A DNA stretch of 9,437 nt from Victivallales bacterium (GTDB taxonomy: Bacteria > Verrucomicrobiota > Lentisphaeria > Victivallales > JAUVCU01): the NCBI GenBank assembly GCA_029934175.1, contig JAOZMT010000056.1, positions 1 to 9,437 of the forward strand, written 5' to 3'. Of the stretch, positions 1 through 6,834 are shown in pieces. Numbering within the stretch: position 1 is the stretch's first letter; every line of letters begins with the position of its first letter. The notes beneath the pieces are model-generated. The model was not told where the DNA came from. It searched no databases and saw only the letters and a program-made list of their open reading frames with translations. The translations under genes were made by a program, and so were the position numbers.

Positions 1-76
1 GCAATTGTTATCATCTTTCAAAAAGTATATTTTTCAACCGTTCACAGTATAATCTACTTTTTGTAAAACTATATAT

Positions 77-156
77 TTTGTGCTTCGCACACGCCAGGCA
101 AGATGCCTGACGATACTTTGCAGGCAAGATGCCTGCGTTACTTTGTGCTTAGCAAG
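77..156. repeat. Cluster of short tandem hairpin repeats (REP-like)
   Basis: CAGGCAAGATGCCTG occurs twice (95-109 and 121-135), each a perfect hairpin with a 6-bp stem CAGGCA/TGCCTG and an AGA loop. Both copies are followed by a similar spacer ending in ACTTTG, giving two tandem units of 26 and 25 nt. The cluster is flanked by TTTGTGCTT at 77-85 and 142-150, and each of these runs into a further small hairpin (GTGC-TTC-GCAC at 80-90 and TGC-TTA-GCA at 146-154). The cluster is clearly richer in G+C than its surroundings. It resembles short intergenic palindromic repeats known from many bacteria. A role in transcription termination, mRNA stability or mobility is possible but not shown. Confidence 0.7.
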
Positions 157-233
157 TTTTATTATTTGTTTTCTCTAAAATCGAATCCCGAAATGTTAGA
201 TAGTAAATAAAGAAGTCTCGTTTTGAAATAGAG

Positions 234-272
234 AACGCACAAGTATATTTTAAAAGCGTGCGTTTAGTTTTA
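234..272 (+). terminator. Possible weak terminator hairpin
   Basis: AACGCAC (234-240) pairs perfectly with GTGCGTT (258-264) across a 17-nt loop, and the right arm is followed by a broken T-rich run (TTTAGTTTT). This could end a transcript entering from the left. The long loop and interrupted T tract make it a weak candidate. It may be only a chance inverted repeat. Confidence 0.25.
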
Positions 273-328
273 CAACTTTGCCCATAAAAAATAAATAAAA
301 CATTTTATTTAAAAAGTATTTTTTAAAC

Positions 329-358
329 TTGATTTTTCTCTATTAAAGGGTATATTAT
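329..358 (+). promoter_or_regulatory. Candidate sigma-70-type promoter for lptD
   Basis: TTGATT at 329-334 resembles a -35 box. TATATT at 351-356 (16-nt spacer) or the overlapping TATTAT at 353-358 (18-nt spacer) resembles a -10 box. A start about 7 nt downstream would place the 5' end of the mRNA at roughly 363-367, just before the hairpin at 367-393. The region is so A+T rich that chance matches are likely. The support is the combination of both boxes and the position in front of the gene. Confidence 0.35.
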
Positions 359-366
359 TATTTATA

Positions 367-393
367 TAAGTTCGTGAACTTTTCACGAGTTTA
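367..393 (+). promoter_or_regulatory. Hairpin at the predicted 5' end of the lptD mRNA
   Basis: TCGTGAA (372-378) and TTCACGA (382-388) form a perfect 7-bp stem with a CTT loop. G-U and A-U pairs extend it to roughly 367-393. It sits directly after the candidate -10 box and 27 nt before the Shine-Dalgarno sequence, so it does not itself cover the ribosome site. No T run follows, which argues against a terminator. It could be an operator for a dimeric repressor overlapping the transcription start, or a 5' stem protecting the message. The sequence cannot tell these apart. Confidence 0.4.
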
Positions 394-432
394 GAATTTA
401 ATCTATATTTTATAAATAACAAGGAGAATCTT

Positions 433-3198
433 TTGAATAAATACTTTTTAATAATAACTGCACTTTTAACAAATTTATGCGTGTTATGCGGTGAAGAAAA
501 AAATAAACCTTTTCAATCCCTGCAAGGAAATAATAGTTCCGAAAGTAGCTCGGGTGTAATGCAAACTATAAACAATATTCATGCTACTGCTGATAAATTT
601 GATTTTAAAGATGATAATTTAGTTGCAAATGGGAAAGCTCATGTTATATATTTTGATATGGATATTATAGCCGATTATATTTCAGTAAACACAAAAACTA
701 AAGATTTTGAAGCTAGGGGCAATGTAAATATAGAAAAAAGACCTACTTCTACTAATGATTTAACTGTAAAAGAATTAAACCAATTGAAAAGAGATGCAAA
801 AAAATCTAATACTAGTATTTTATCTTATGAAGTTGGAGAAAGTCATATTGACAGTGCTGGTAACCTTGTTTATGAAGTAACAAAAAGTGAAATAACAGAT
901 AAATGGAAAGGAGAAAAAGCTGTCGGAAATATGGATACAAAGTTATTTGAAATGGATAAATTTCATTTAAGAACTGGTATTGACTATGTAAAAGGAGAGA
1001 AAGCAACAAAGTCAGATGATGGAACTATTACAATTAAAGATGGTAGATTTTCGACTTGTGAACATTTATATAATGACTGCGAGCATTATTCTTTTGCTGC
1101 ATCAACTATTGAATTAGTCCCTGAAAATAAAAATAAATCATTTGCCTTAGGAAGACATTCAAAGTGGATTTGGAATCCTACATTTAGACTAGGCGATGTG
1201 CCAGTTCTATGGTTTCCTTTTATTTATGTTCCATCAAATCCAGATAGTTGGGGATTAGGAGCTAGAGGTGGAGAAACAAGTGATTGGGGTTGGTTTTTAC
1301 AACTAAATAAAAAAATGACTTTATATTATGATAAAGATACTTATTTACGAACAAGATTTTTAGTTGACTACTTTTCTAAAAGAGGGTTTGGATATGGTAA
1401 TGAGACAAAATTAGATACTACAAATACTTCATCTCGTGCATTCTATTATTCTATAGATGACAAAAGTCCTTATGAAGGAACTACTGGAGAATATCAAGAC
1501 CCTGAAGATGTTTCATCTAATAGCAACTCTTCAGAAGATGGATCTATTTCTACAAATACCTTAAGAACTAAAATCCCTACTGAAAGATTTGAACGAGCTT
1601 TTTCTAATACAACACATATTATGCCGCATTTTGACTTTCGTTTAAATTATGACGAAGTTAGTGATTGGTATTTTAAAGAAGATTTTGACTTTGGTGAAAA
1701 TGAAGAAGTTGCGAATTATGCAGTTTTAGAATATCAAGGAGAGCATTTTTCAACTGCTTTAACCGCTAGACCAAGAGTTAATGATGATTTTTCTGTTGTT
1801 GAAAAAATGCCAGAACTTAGATTTGATTTTCCTCGTCAAAAAATCACAGATAACATCTATCATCAAGGCGAAATAAGTCTTGCTGAATTAAAAATGAAAT
1901 GGAGAGACTATGATAAAGGAAGAACTGAGATAAACGATGATTTATCTGAAATTGAACAAAGATGGCGTGATTATGATGAAGAATATTATCCTGAAAGAGG
2001 TGATAATGAATATGGACTTGATGACCCAGCTGATTATAAAACTTTAAGGTTTGATATGGTTAATATGTATTATTATCCTTTAAAAAGCGATAATTTCAAT
2101 TTTATTCCTAGATTAGGAATGCGTAATACATATTACACAAAAACATCTAAACGAGATATTGATTATAGAAATTTAGGAACTTTATTTATTGTAGATGATA
2201 TTGAAGATACACATGAAGATTATGTAGTTAATTATGATGATGATGGAGGAGATGAATTTAGAACTTTATTTGAATTAGGTTTAGAAGTTAACACTAAATT
2301 TTATAAGACTTGGGATGATACAAAGCATTCTTATTTAAATTTAGATGGAATGCGACATGTTTTAAAACCTTATATTAATTATAATTTTATCCCTGAACCA
2401 TCTTCTTCTCGTGATAATCTTTATTATTTTGATGATATAGATAGAATTAACAAACAGCATTTTATAAGATTTGGATTAAATCAGAATTTTCAAACACGCC
2501 GTGGTTTACCTAATAGTAAATCAGTTTATAATTGGTTGACTATAGAAAATTATTTTGACTTTCATATTGAAAACGAAGAAGGTTTTAGTAATATAGGAGA
2601 TTTTGGAACTGTTGTAAACTTTACTCCACATGACAGATTAAGAATATCTTCTTCGTTATTGTTAAATCCATCTGGAAAAGGATTTGATAACGAAGATGAT
2701 GAAGATGATAATACAGATGACTTTTTTCATAAATTCACAACTAATTTAGAATACGAAATTGCAGATGATTGGATTTTTAATTTAGAATATAGTTTTCAGA
2801 ATGAGTATTATCAACGCAGTGTCTACTCTATGGGCTCTTCATTGACAGATTTAAACGCTGGAACTTCATTTTTAAGGCGATATGGTCGTTCACAAACAGT
2901 TGAAGCTAGTTTAGAATTCCCTATAATTGAAGATGATATGTATGGCGAGATTTCTTGTATTTATGATATAGACCGTGCATATTTTACAGAAAAAAGATTA
3001 ATGCTGAAAAAGAAACTGCATTGTTGGGAACTTGCAACAGAACTTCTTCAAGAACAATCAAGAAACACAACAGGAGATATGGAAACAACAACAGGTATAT
3101 TAATAAGTTTATATATCGCAGCATATCCAAGTGTTGGAGTTAAATTAAATAGAGAAAGAGAGTCTGGTGGAGAAGATACAAGAGAGAGTAGTAATTAA
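433..3198 (+). CDS. lptD: LPS-assembly outer-membrane protein LptD (OstA/Imp family)
   Basis: LptD is the outer-membrane beta-barrel that, with the lipoprotein LptE, inserts lipopolysaccharide into the outer leaflet. Visible are a signal peptide with a hydrophobic core at residues 4-19 and no proper lipobox, and an OstA/LptA-like beta-jellyroll repeat at about 50-103. A second stretch (about 172-270) carries the family pattern IKDGRFSTC followed by VPVLWFPFIYVPSN (256-269), which leads into the barrel. Cysteines at 209, 216, 842 and 864 (the last in a Cys-Trp pair like the C-terminal Cys region of LptD) could supply the interdomain disulfides known in the family. The 921 aa length exceeds E. 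coli LptD (784 aa), partly through acidic loops at 588-608 and 753-763. The start is TTG, chosen because AAGGAG at 421-426 lies 6 nt upstream and the signal peptide begins there. The C terminus is a polar tail, not an aromatic residue. miaA follows after 6 nt. Confidence 0.88.
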   Translation: MNKYFLIITALLTNLCVLCGEEKNKPFQSLQGNNSSESSSGVMQTINNIHATADKFDFKDDNLVANGKAHVIYFDMDIIADYISVNTKTKDFEARGNVNIEKRPTSTNDLTVKELNQLKRDAKKSNTSILSYEVGESHIDSAGNLVYEVTKSEITDKWKGEKAVGNMDTKLFEMDKFHLRTGIDYVKGEKATKSDDGTITIKDGRFSTCEHLYNDCEHYSFAASTIELVPENKNKSFALGRHSKWIWNPTFRLGDVPVLWFPFIYVPSNPDSWGLGARGGETSDWGWFLQLNKKMTLYYDKDTYLRTRFLVDYFSKRGFGYGNETKLDTTNTSSRAFYYSIDDKSPYEGTTGEYQDPEDVSSNSNSSEDGSISTNTLRTKIPTERFERAFSNTTHIMPHFDFRLNYDEVSDWYFKEDFDFGENEEVANYAVLEYQGEHFSTALTARPRVNDDFSVVEKMPELRFDFPRQKITDNIYHQGEISLAELKMKWRDYDKGRTEINDDLSEIEQRWRDYDEEYYPERGDNEYGLDDPADYKTLRFDMVNMYYYPLKSDNFNFIPRLGMRNTYYTKTSKRDIDYRNLGTLFIVDDIEDTHEDYVVNYDDDGGDEFRTLFELGLEVNTKFYKTWDDTKHSYLNLDGMRHVLKPYINYNFIPEPSSSRDNLYYFDDIDRINKQHFIRFGLNQNFQTRRGLPNSKSVYNWLTIENYFDFHIENEEGFSNIGDFGTVVNFTPHDRLRISSSLLLNPSGKGFDNEDDEDDNTDDFFHKFTTNLEYEIADDWIFNLEYSFQNEYYQRSVYSMGSSLTDLNAGTSFLRRYGRSQTVEASLEFPIIEDDMYGEISCIYDIDRAYFTEKRLMLKKKLHCWELATELLQEQSRNTTGDMETTTGILISLYIAAYPSVGVKLNRERESGGEDTRESSN

Positions 3199-3204
3199 GA
3201 TTAA

Positions 3205-4188
3205 ATGCAGTCTAAAACCAAAACAATTATAATAACAGGACCTACTGCAACTGGGAAAACTTCTTTAGCGGTTCATCTTGCACAAAAATTTAATGGTGAA
3301 ATTATAAGTGCTGATTCTAGACAAGTTTATCAAGGACTAGATATTGGCAGTGGTAAAGATATTGCGGAATATGCAAATATTCCATATCATTTAATTGATG
3401 TTATTCACCCAAATGATAATTTTAATTTAATGAAGTTTTGCACTGCCACAAAAGATGCTATTTGCACAATTCGCAAAAATAATAAAACACCATTTATCGC
3501 TGGAGGAACTGCATTATATTTGAATGCAATTTTATCTGGTTATACTCTACCTGGTTCAAAACCAAATGAAAATTTAAGATTATCTTTAAATGAAAAATCC
3601 ATAGAAGAATTAACTGAGTTATGTGAGAAATATGGCAAAGAACATTATTCTAATTCTAAAGAGACAAATAATAGGACTAGAATGATTAGAGCTATTGAAA
3701 ATGGACAAGGGAGCAATAATGAATTTATTCCATTTAATGAATCGTTAGAAACTCTAATATTAGGTGTTTATTATACAAGGAGTGAAGTGCGTAAAAGGAT
3801 TGAAGATAGACTTGATGCTCGTATTGAAGAAGGAATGATTGATGAAGTTGAAGGATTACACAATGATGGTGTATCGTGGGAAAAATTAGATTTTTTTGGT
3901 TTAGAATATCGTTTTGTTGCACAATTTTTGCAAGGAATAATATCTAAACAAGAAATGCGAGATAGATTATTAATAAAGATTCATCAATTTGCAAAACGCC
4001 AAGATGCGTGGTTTCGTAAATTAGAACGAGAAGGCAAAGATATTTATTGGTTAGAAAAAGGCAATAAAGAGCAAGGAGAAGAACTTATTTATAAATTTTT
4101 AAATAACGAAAAAATAGAAAAGCCTAAGTTTCAAATGCGAAATGTGCATTATGGACCTGTTACTTCTAAAACACATTTTACACAATAA
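3205..4188 (+). CDS. miaA: tRNA dimethylallyltransferase MiaA
   Basis: MiaA transfers a dimethylallyl group from DMAPP to N6 of adenosine 37 in tRNAs reading UNN codons, the first step of ms2i6A formation. The P-loop GPTATGKTS is at 12-20. SADSRQVYQGLDIGSGK (35-51) includes the conserved Asp38, and AGGTALYL (99-106) contains the conserved Thr102. The tRNA-binding half has RTRMIRAIE (157-165), a helix with RIEDRLDARIEEGMIDEVEGL (a standard MiaA segment, 198-218), FGLEYR (231-236) where many homologues have GYRE, and the RQxxWFR motif (265-271). The enzyme proper ends near residue 305. Residues 306-327 are an extra basic tail whose coding sequence recurs in decayed form at 5199-5261. The start has no strong Shine-Dalgarno sequence. 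The 6-nt gap after lptD suggests translational coupling. Confidence 0.95.
   Translation: MQSKTKTIIITGPTATGKTSLAVHLAQKFNGEIISADSRQVYQGLDIGSGKDIAEYANIPYHLIDVIHPNDNFNLMKFCTATKDAICTIRKNNKTPFIAGGTALYLNAILSGYTLPGSKPNENLRLSLNEKSIEELTELCEKYGKEHYSNSKETNNRTRMIRAIENGQGSNNEFIPFNESLETLILGVYYTRSEVRKRIEDRLDARIEEGMIDEVEGLHNDGVSWEKLDFFGLEYRFVAQFLQGIISKQEMRDRLLIKIHQFAKRQDAWFRKLEREGKDIYWLEKGNKEQGEELIYKFLNNEKIEKPKFQMRNVHYGPVTSKTHFTQ
4108..4170 (+). repeat. Copy A of a 63-bp direct repeat (3' end of miaA)
   Basis: This stretch encodes the last part of MiaA before its final six residues (KPKFQMRNVHYGPVTS at 306-321, with four codons before it and one after). It matches 5199-5261 at 50 of 63 positions without gaps. 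It is the intact, translated copy. Confidence 0.85.
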
Positions 4189-4202
4189 AAGGAAAATATA
4201 TT

Positions 4203-5210
4203 ATGGAAAATAATTCAAGTGATGATAGTAAAATTGAAAATCAAAAAATAGGTTGCTTTAAAAAATATATTATAATCTTAATCACAATTATAGGATTATT
4301 ATATATTTTTAGCCTTATGATCAATGAAGATAATAATTTATTATTAAAAGAATCCTTAAAAAATTTAAATGCAGTTAAAGATTTATTACAAAAGAAAGAA
4401 GAAAAGAATAAAAAATTATTATTAAGTAAAGAAGCTCTAACAAAAGAGTTCATTCGTTCAAAGGAATTAATAACAAAAAAAAATATAGCAATGAGTGAAT
4501 TAATAGCAAAAAATATGAAATTAATAGTAGCAAATAACAAGGCTAAAAAAGAAGTAATTGCTGCAAATAACAAGGCTAAAAAAGAAGTGCTTGCTGCAAA
4601 CGAGATGATTTTGACAAAAAAAAATCAATTTAAAGACTTTATTGTGTCATTGGTAAAAGATAACTTATATTCTGACTTAGGCGAATTAAGCAAGTTAGAA
4701 GGTATTGTCGATATTTTACAAGAAGACTATCCTACAGATGTTGGAATTATTGAACTAAGAAATATTATTAAAAAGATTAAAACATTCCAAGTTTTTACAC
4801 AATTTAATATTCTTAAAGGAAAAGTTAAATATAAAACTATTTCAAAACAATTTTATGATGAACGACTATCTATCAATAGAGTTAAGTTTAAAAAGTTGTC
4901 AAATGGACTCTATGTATATAAGAAAAATATGATTATGGATGTTGTCAAGGAAGGTGAATCATACTTTTTCAAAATACATTCTGTTCCTGTTTATAAATTT
5001 AAAGTATCCCCACAAGTTGCTAAATCATTAAAGTCAATGCAGACAATATATGTTATAGGTAAGTTGAAATTTACTAATTTTCAAACAATGAAATTTTTAA
5101 CTATTGAGGAGTATTTACATTTTTATAAAAATGCAAAAATATATATTCGAGAAGATGATCAGTCCCTTAAACGCATTAATGCTATATTTCAAATGCCAAA
5201 AAAAATATAA
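4203..5210 (+). CDS. Uncharacterised membrane-anchored, lysine-rich coiled-coil protein
   Basis: I do not recognise this family. The 335 aa protein has a short polar N terminus, one hydrophobic segment at about 22-40 (a transmembrane or signal anchor), and a long charged helix-forming region (about 45-145) with 11-residue periodicity, including two near-identical 11-mers ANNKAKKEV(I/L)A at 110-120 and 121-131. A C-terminal domain (about 150-335) alternates hydrophobic and polar residues in beta-like fashion. By topology rules the coiled coil and C-terminal domain may be extracytoplasmic. Lysine is about 17% of residues (57 by my count) and there is no tryptophan. AAGGA at 4189-4193 lies 9 nt before the ATG, and the gene starts 14 nt after miaA. 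Its stop is followed in frame by a decayed copy of the MiaA tail, so the protein may once have been longer. It looks like an accessory gene. Confidence 0.8.
   Translation: MENNSSDDSKIENQKIGCFKKYIIILITIIGLLYIFSLMINEDNNLLLKESLKNLNAVKDLLQKKEEKNKKLLLSKEALTKEFIRSKELITKKNIAMSELIAKNMKLIVANNKAKKEVIAANNKAKKEVLAANEMILTKKNQFKDFIVSLVKDNLYSDLGELSKLEGIVDILQEDYPTDVGIIELRNIIKKIKTFQVFTQFNILKGKVKYKTISKQFYDERLSINRVKFKKLSNGLYVYKKNMIMDVVKEGESYFFKIHSVPVYKFKVSPQVAKSLKSMQTIYVIGKLKFTNFQTMKFLTIEEYLHFYKNAKIYIREDDQSLKRINAIFQMPKKI
4530..4595 (+). repeat. Two tandem 33-bp units inside the coiled-coil gene
   Basis: Units at 4530-4562 and 4563-4595 match at 31 of 33 positions, including a perfect 26-nt identity at their start. 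Each encodes an 11-residue hendecad unit of the coiled coil. The near identity suggests a recent in-frame duplication that lengthened the helix by one repeat. Confidence 0.9.
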
Positions 5211-5261
5211 AAGCCTAAGTTTAAAATGAGAAAAGTGTATTATAAACCTGTAACAAGTTAA
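5199..5261 (+). repeat. Copy B of the 63-bp repeat: decayed miaA 3' end
   Basis: This copy begins in the last codons of the coiled-coil gene and continues in its reading frame past the TAA stop (5208-5210) as KPKFKMRKVYYKPVTS and then TAA (5259-5261). The stop at 5208 aligns with a GAA (Glu305) codon in miaA. Of the differing codons, four (Arg, Val, Thr, Ser) are synonymous and the others change an amino acid or make a stop. The copy fills most of the 63-nt gap before the next gene, whose ribosome site begins right after it. Confidence 0.85.
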
Positions 5262-5273
5262 AATGGAGGAGTA
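5260..5273 (+). repeat. Left copy of AAAATGGAG(R)AGTA, with the Shine-Dalgarno site of the ATPase gene
   Basis: AAAATGGAGGAGTA sits directly before the GTG start at 5274 and supplies a strong GGAGG with short (about 4 nt) spacing. It matches 13 of 14 positions with 6819-6832, just before argH. The in-phase ATG at 5263 meets TAG after two codons, which excludes it as the start of the ATPase gene. Confidence 0.5.
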
Positions 5274-6833
5274 GTGAAAAAATTACCAATAGCAAAGGCA
5301 GTATTTAAAGAAGTTATTCAAGAGAATTGCTGTTATGTTGATAAAACAAAATATATCCAAATGATGGAAAATTATCCTTCTAAATATTTATTTATATCAC
5401 GACCAAGACGATTTGGGAAAAGTTTGTTTTTAGATACCCTTCGTGCGGCTTATGCAGGAGAAAAAGAATTATTTAAAGGGTTGTATTTAGAAAATAATTG
5501 GGATTGGAATAAAAAACATCCTATTATCTCAATTGATTGGGGATGTGGAACGGTTGTTAATAAAAAAGAATTGGAATTAAGTATGCTTTCAAATCTTAGA
5601 TTTATAGCAAATGAGTATGATATAAAATTAGAAGACCCTTTTCCTACAGGACAATTTAAAGAATTAATTATTAAATTAAATAATAAATATGGAAGCGTTG
5701 TTATTTTAATTGATGAATACGATAAACCAATTGTTGATAACCTTGAAAGACCTAAACAAGCAAATATTATGCGTGAAACTTTAGGTGGTTTTTATTCTGT
5801 CTTAAAAGGTGCTGATAAATATTTGAAACTTGTTTTTTTAACAGGTGTATCAAAGTTTGCAAAAACAAGTATTTTCAGTAAATTGAATAATTTAAAAGAT
5901 TTCACTTATGACAAACGATATTCTGATTTATTTGGTTATACACAAAGTGAATTAGAAGACACTTTCTCGGAATATCTTGATGGCGTTGATTTGGCAAAGG
6001 TTAAAGAGTGGTATGATGGATATAACTTTCTCGGTAGTGAAATTTATAACCCTTATGATATTCTTTTATTTTTAGATAATAGGGAATATAGGTTTCATTG
6101 GATTGAAACAGGAGGAACTACTCTTCTTATTAATGAGTTAAAAAAATCAAACAAGACAATTCCAGACTTTAATAATATAGTCATTGATGAAACTGATTTG
6201 CAATCTTTTGATATAAATAATATGAAATTTGAAGTATTACTTTTACAAACAGGATATTTGACTATTGAAAAAGAAATAGAAAAAAGAGAAATACAATATA
6301 AATTAAAACTTCCAAATCTTGAAGTTAGAACAGCTCTTAATAAAATATTATCAATGGAAATTTTTTATCCAGATGACGCACGAGTTACTAGAAATATATT
6401 TAGTGATAAATTATATGATATTTTTGAAGATAATGAACCTGAAAAATTAGAAGAACTATTTACTTCATTTTTTGATAGTATCCCACATCAATGGTATAGA
6501 AAAAATAATATTGCTAAATATGAAGGATATTATAATTGTCTTTTTTACACTACTTTTAATGCAATTGGATTTGAGACAATTCCTGAAGACTCAACTAGAG
6601 AAGGAGATATTGATTTAACAGTTTTTGCGGATAATGCAATTTATATATTTGAATTTAAAATGGTAAAATCTGCACAAACCGCAATGCAACAAATTCATAA
6701 TAGAGGTTATTATAAAAAATATTTGAATTATGGCAAAGATATATTCTTAATAGGAATAGAATTTGACCATGACAAGAGAAATATTTCAGATTTTGAACTA
6801 GAAACTATTAAAAACAACAAAATGGAGAAGTAA
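5274..6833 (+). CDS. AAA-ATPase-like protein with C-terminal PD-(D/E)XK nuclease-like domain
   Basis: This is a full-length member of the family with an AAA-ATPase-like N-terminal domain (Pfam AAA-ATPase_like) and a C-terminal PD-(D/E)XK nuclease superfamily domain (formerly DUF1703). Visible are the entry motif YVDKTKYI (21-28), a Walker A-like loop RPRRFGKS (43-50), Walker B VVILIDEYD (142-150), LTGVSKF (189-195), and WYDGYNF with YNPYD (246-261). The nuclease-like core follows: GDIDL (444-448), EFK (460-462), a QQI segment (472-474) and GIEFD (494-498). All three nuclease core positions are present, so it may be active. Its cellular role is not established; it is often present in many copies per genome and treated as accessory. 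The GTG start is set by GGAGG at 5265-5269 and by the family-typical MKKLPI opening. The end of the gene carries the argH ribosome site, and argH starts 1 nt after the stop. Confidence 0.88.
   Translation: MKKLPIAKAVFKEVIQENCCYVDKTKYIQMMENYPSKYLFISRPRRFGKSLFLDTLRAAYAGEKELFKGLYLENNWDWNKKHPIISIDWGCGTVVNKKELELSMLSNLRFIANEYDIKLEDPFPTGQFKELIIKLNNKYGSVVILIDEYDKPIVDNLERPKQANIMRETLGGFYSVLKGADKYLKLVFLTGVSKFAKTSIFSKLNNLKDFTYDKRYSDLFGYTQSELEDTFSEYLDGVDLAKVKEWYDGYNFLGSEIYNPYDILLFLDNREYRFHWIETGGTTLLINELKKSNKTIPDFNNIVIDETDLQSFDINNMKFEVLLLQTGYLTIEKEIEKREIQYKLKLPNLEVRTALNKILSMEIFYPDDARVTRNIFSDKLYDIFEDNEPEKLEELFTSFFDSIPHQWYRKNNIAKYEGYYNCLFYTTFNAIGFETIPEDSTREGDIDLTVFADNAIYIFEFKMVKSAQTAMQQIHNRGYYKKYLNYGKDIFLIGIEFDHDKRNISDFELETIKNNKMEK
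6819..6832 (+). repeat. Right copy of AAAATGGAG(R)AGTA, with the Shine-Dalgarno site of argH
   Basis: AAAATGGAGAAGTA encodes the last residues (Met-Glu-Lys) of the ATPase protein and contains GGAG (6824-6827), 7 nt before the argH ATG. It is 13 of 14 identical to 5260-5273 at the other edge of the ATPase gene. Confidence 0.5.
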
Positions 6834-6834
6834 T

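Larger units (their letters stand above)
1..432. other. Gene-free leader region upstream of lptD
   Basis: No open reading frame that I would support lies here on either strand. The left part (77-156) holds GC-richer tandem hairpin repeats in otherwise very A+T-rich DNA. The middle holds an inverted repeat with a T-rich tail (234-264 and beyond) and an A/T-only inverted repeat (293-300 with 303-310). The right part holds a candidate promoter, a strong small hairpin and the lptD ribosome binding site. The gene upstream of the window is not visible, so whether this region separates two co-directional or two divergent genes is unknown. Confidence 0.7.

Noticed and set aside
48..53. TATAAT as a promoter -10 box
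   Set aside because: No -35-like hexamer lies at a suitable distance and no gene follows within the region. It is expected by chance in such A+T-rich DNA.
95..135. Two copies of a palindromic repeat as a possible CRISPR array
   Set aside because: There are only two 15-bp units with 10-11 nt spacers that resemble each other. Spacer length and repeat length do not fit CRISPR, and no cas gene is visible.
176..196. TCGAATCCC looks like a tRNA T-loop
   Set aside because: There is no pairing acceptor stem, no D or anticodon arm upstream and no CCA-like end at the right place. It is a chance match.
293..310. AAATAAAA/TTTTATTT inverted repeat as a terminator
   Set aside because: It is only A/T pairs with a 2-nt centre, so the hairpin would be weak. 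Such palindromes are common in A/T tracts.
433..495. Lipoprotein signal (Cys16 or Cys19) in LptD
   Set aside because: The residues before the cysteines (TNL, CVL) do not fit the lipobox, and LptD is a barrel protein exported by signal peptidase I in known systems.
4241..4573. Minus-strand reading frames opposite the coiled-coil gene, and likewise opposite lptD, miaA and argH (for example 7344-7655 and 7986-8309)
   Set aside because: They are shadows of clear + strand genes, with no ribosome sites or recognisable motifs and a composition dictated by the opposite strand.
5263..5274. Mini-ORF ATG GAG GAG TAG overlapping the GTG start of the ATPase gene
   Set aside because: It is the Shine-Dalgarno sequence read by chance as codons. 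Nothing supports its translation as a leader peptide.
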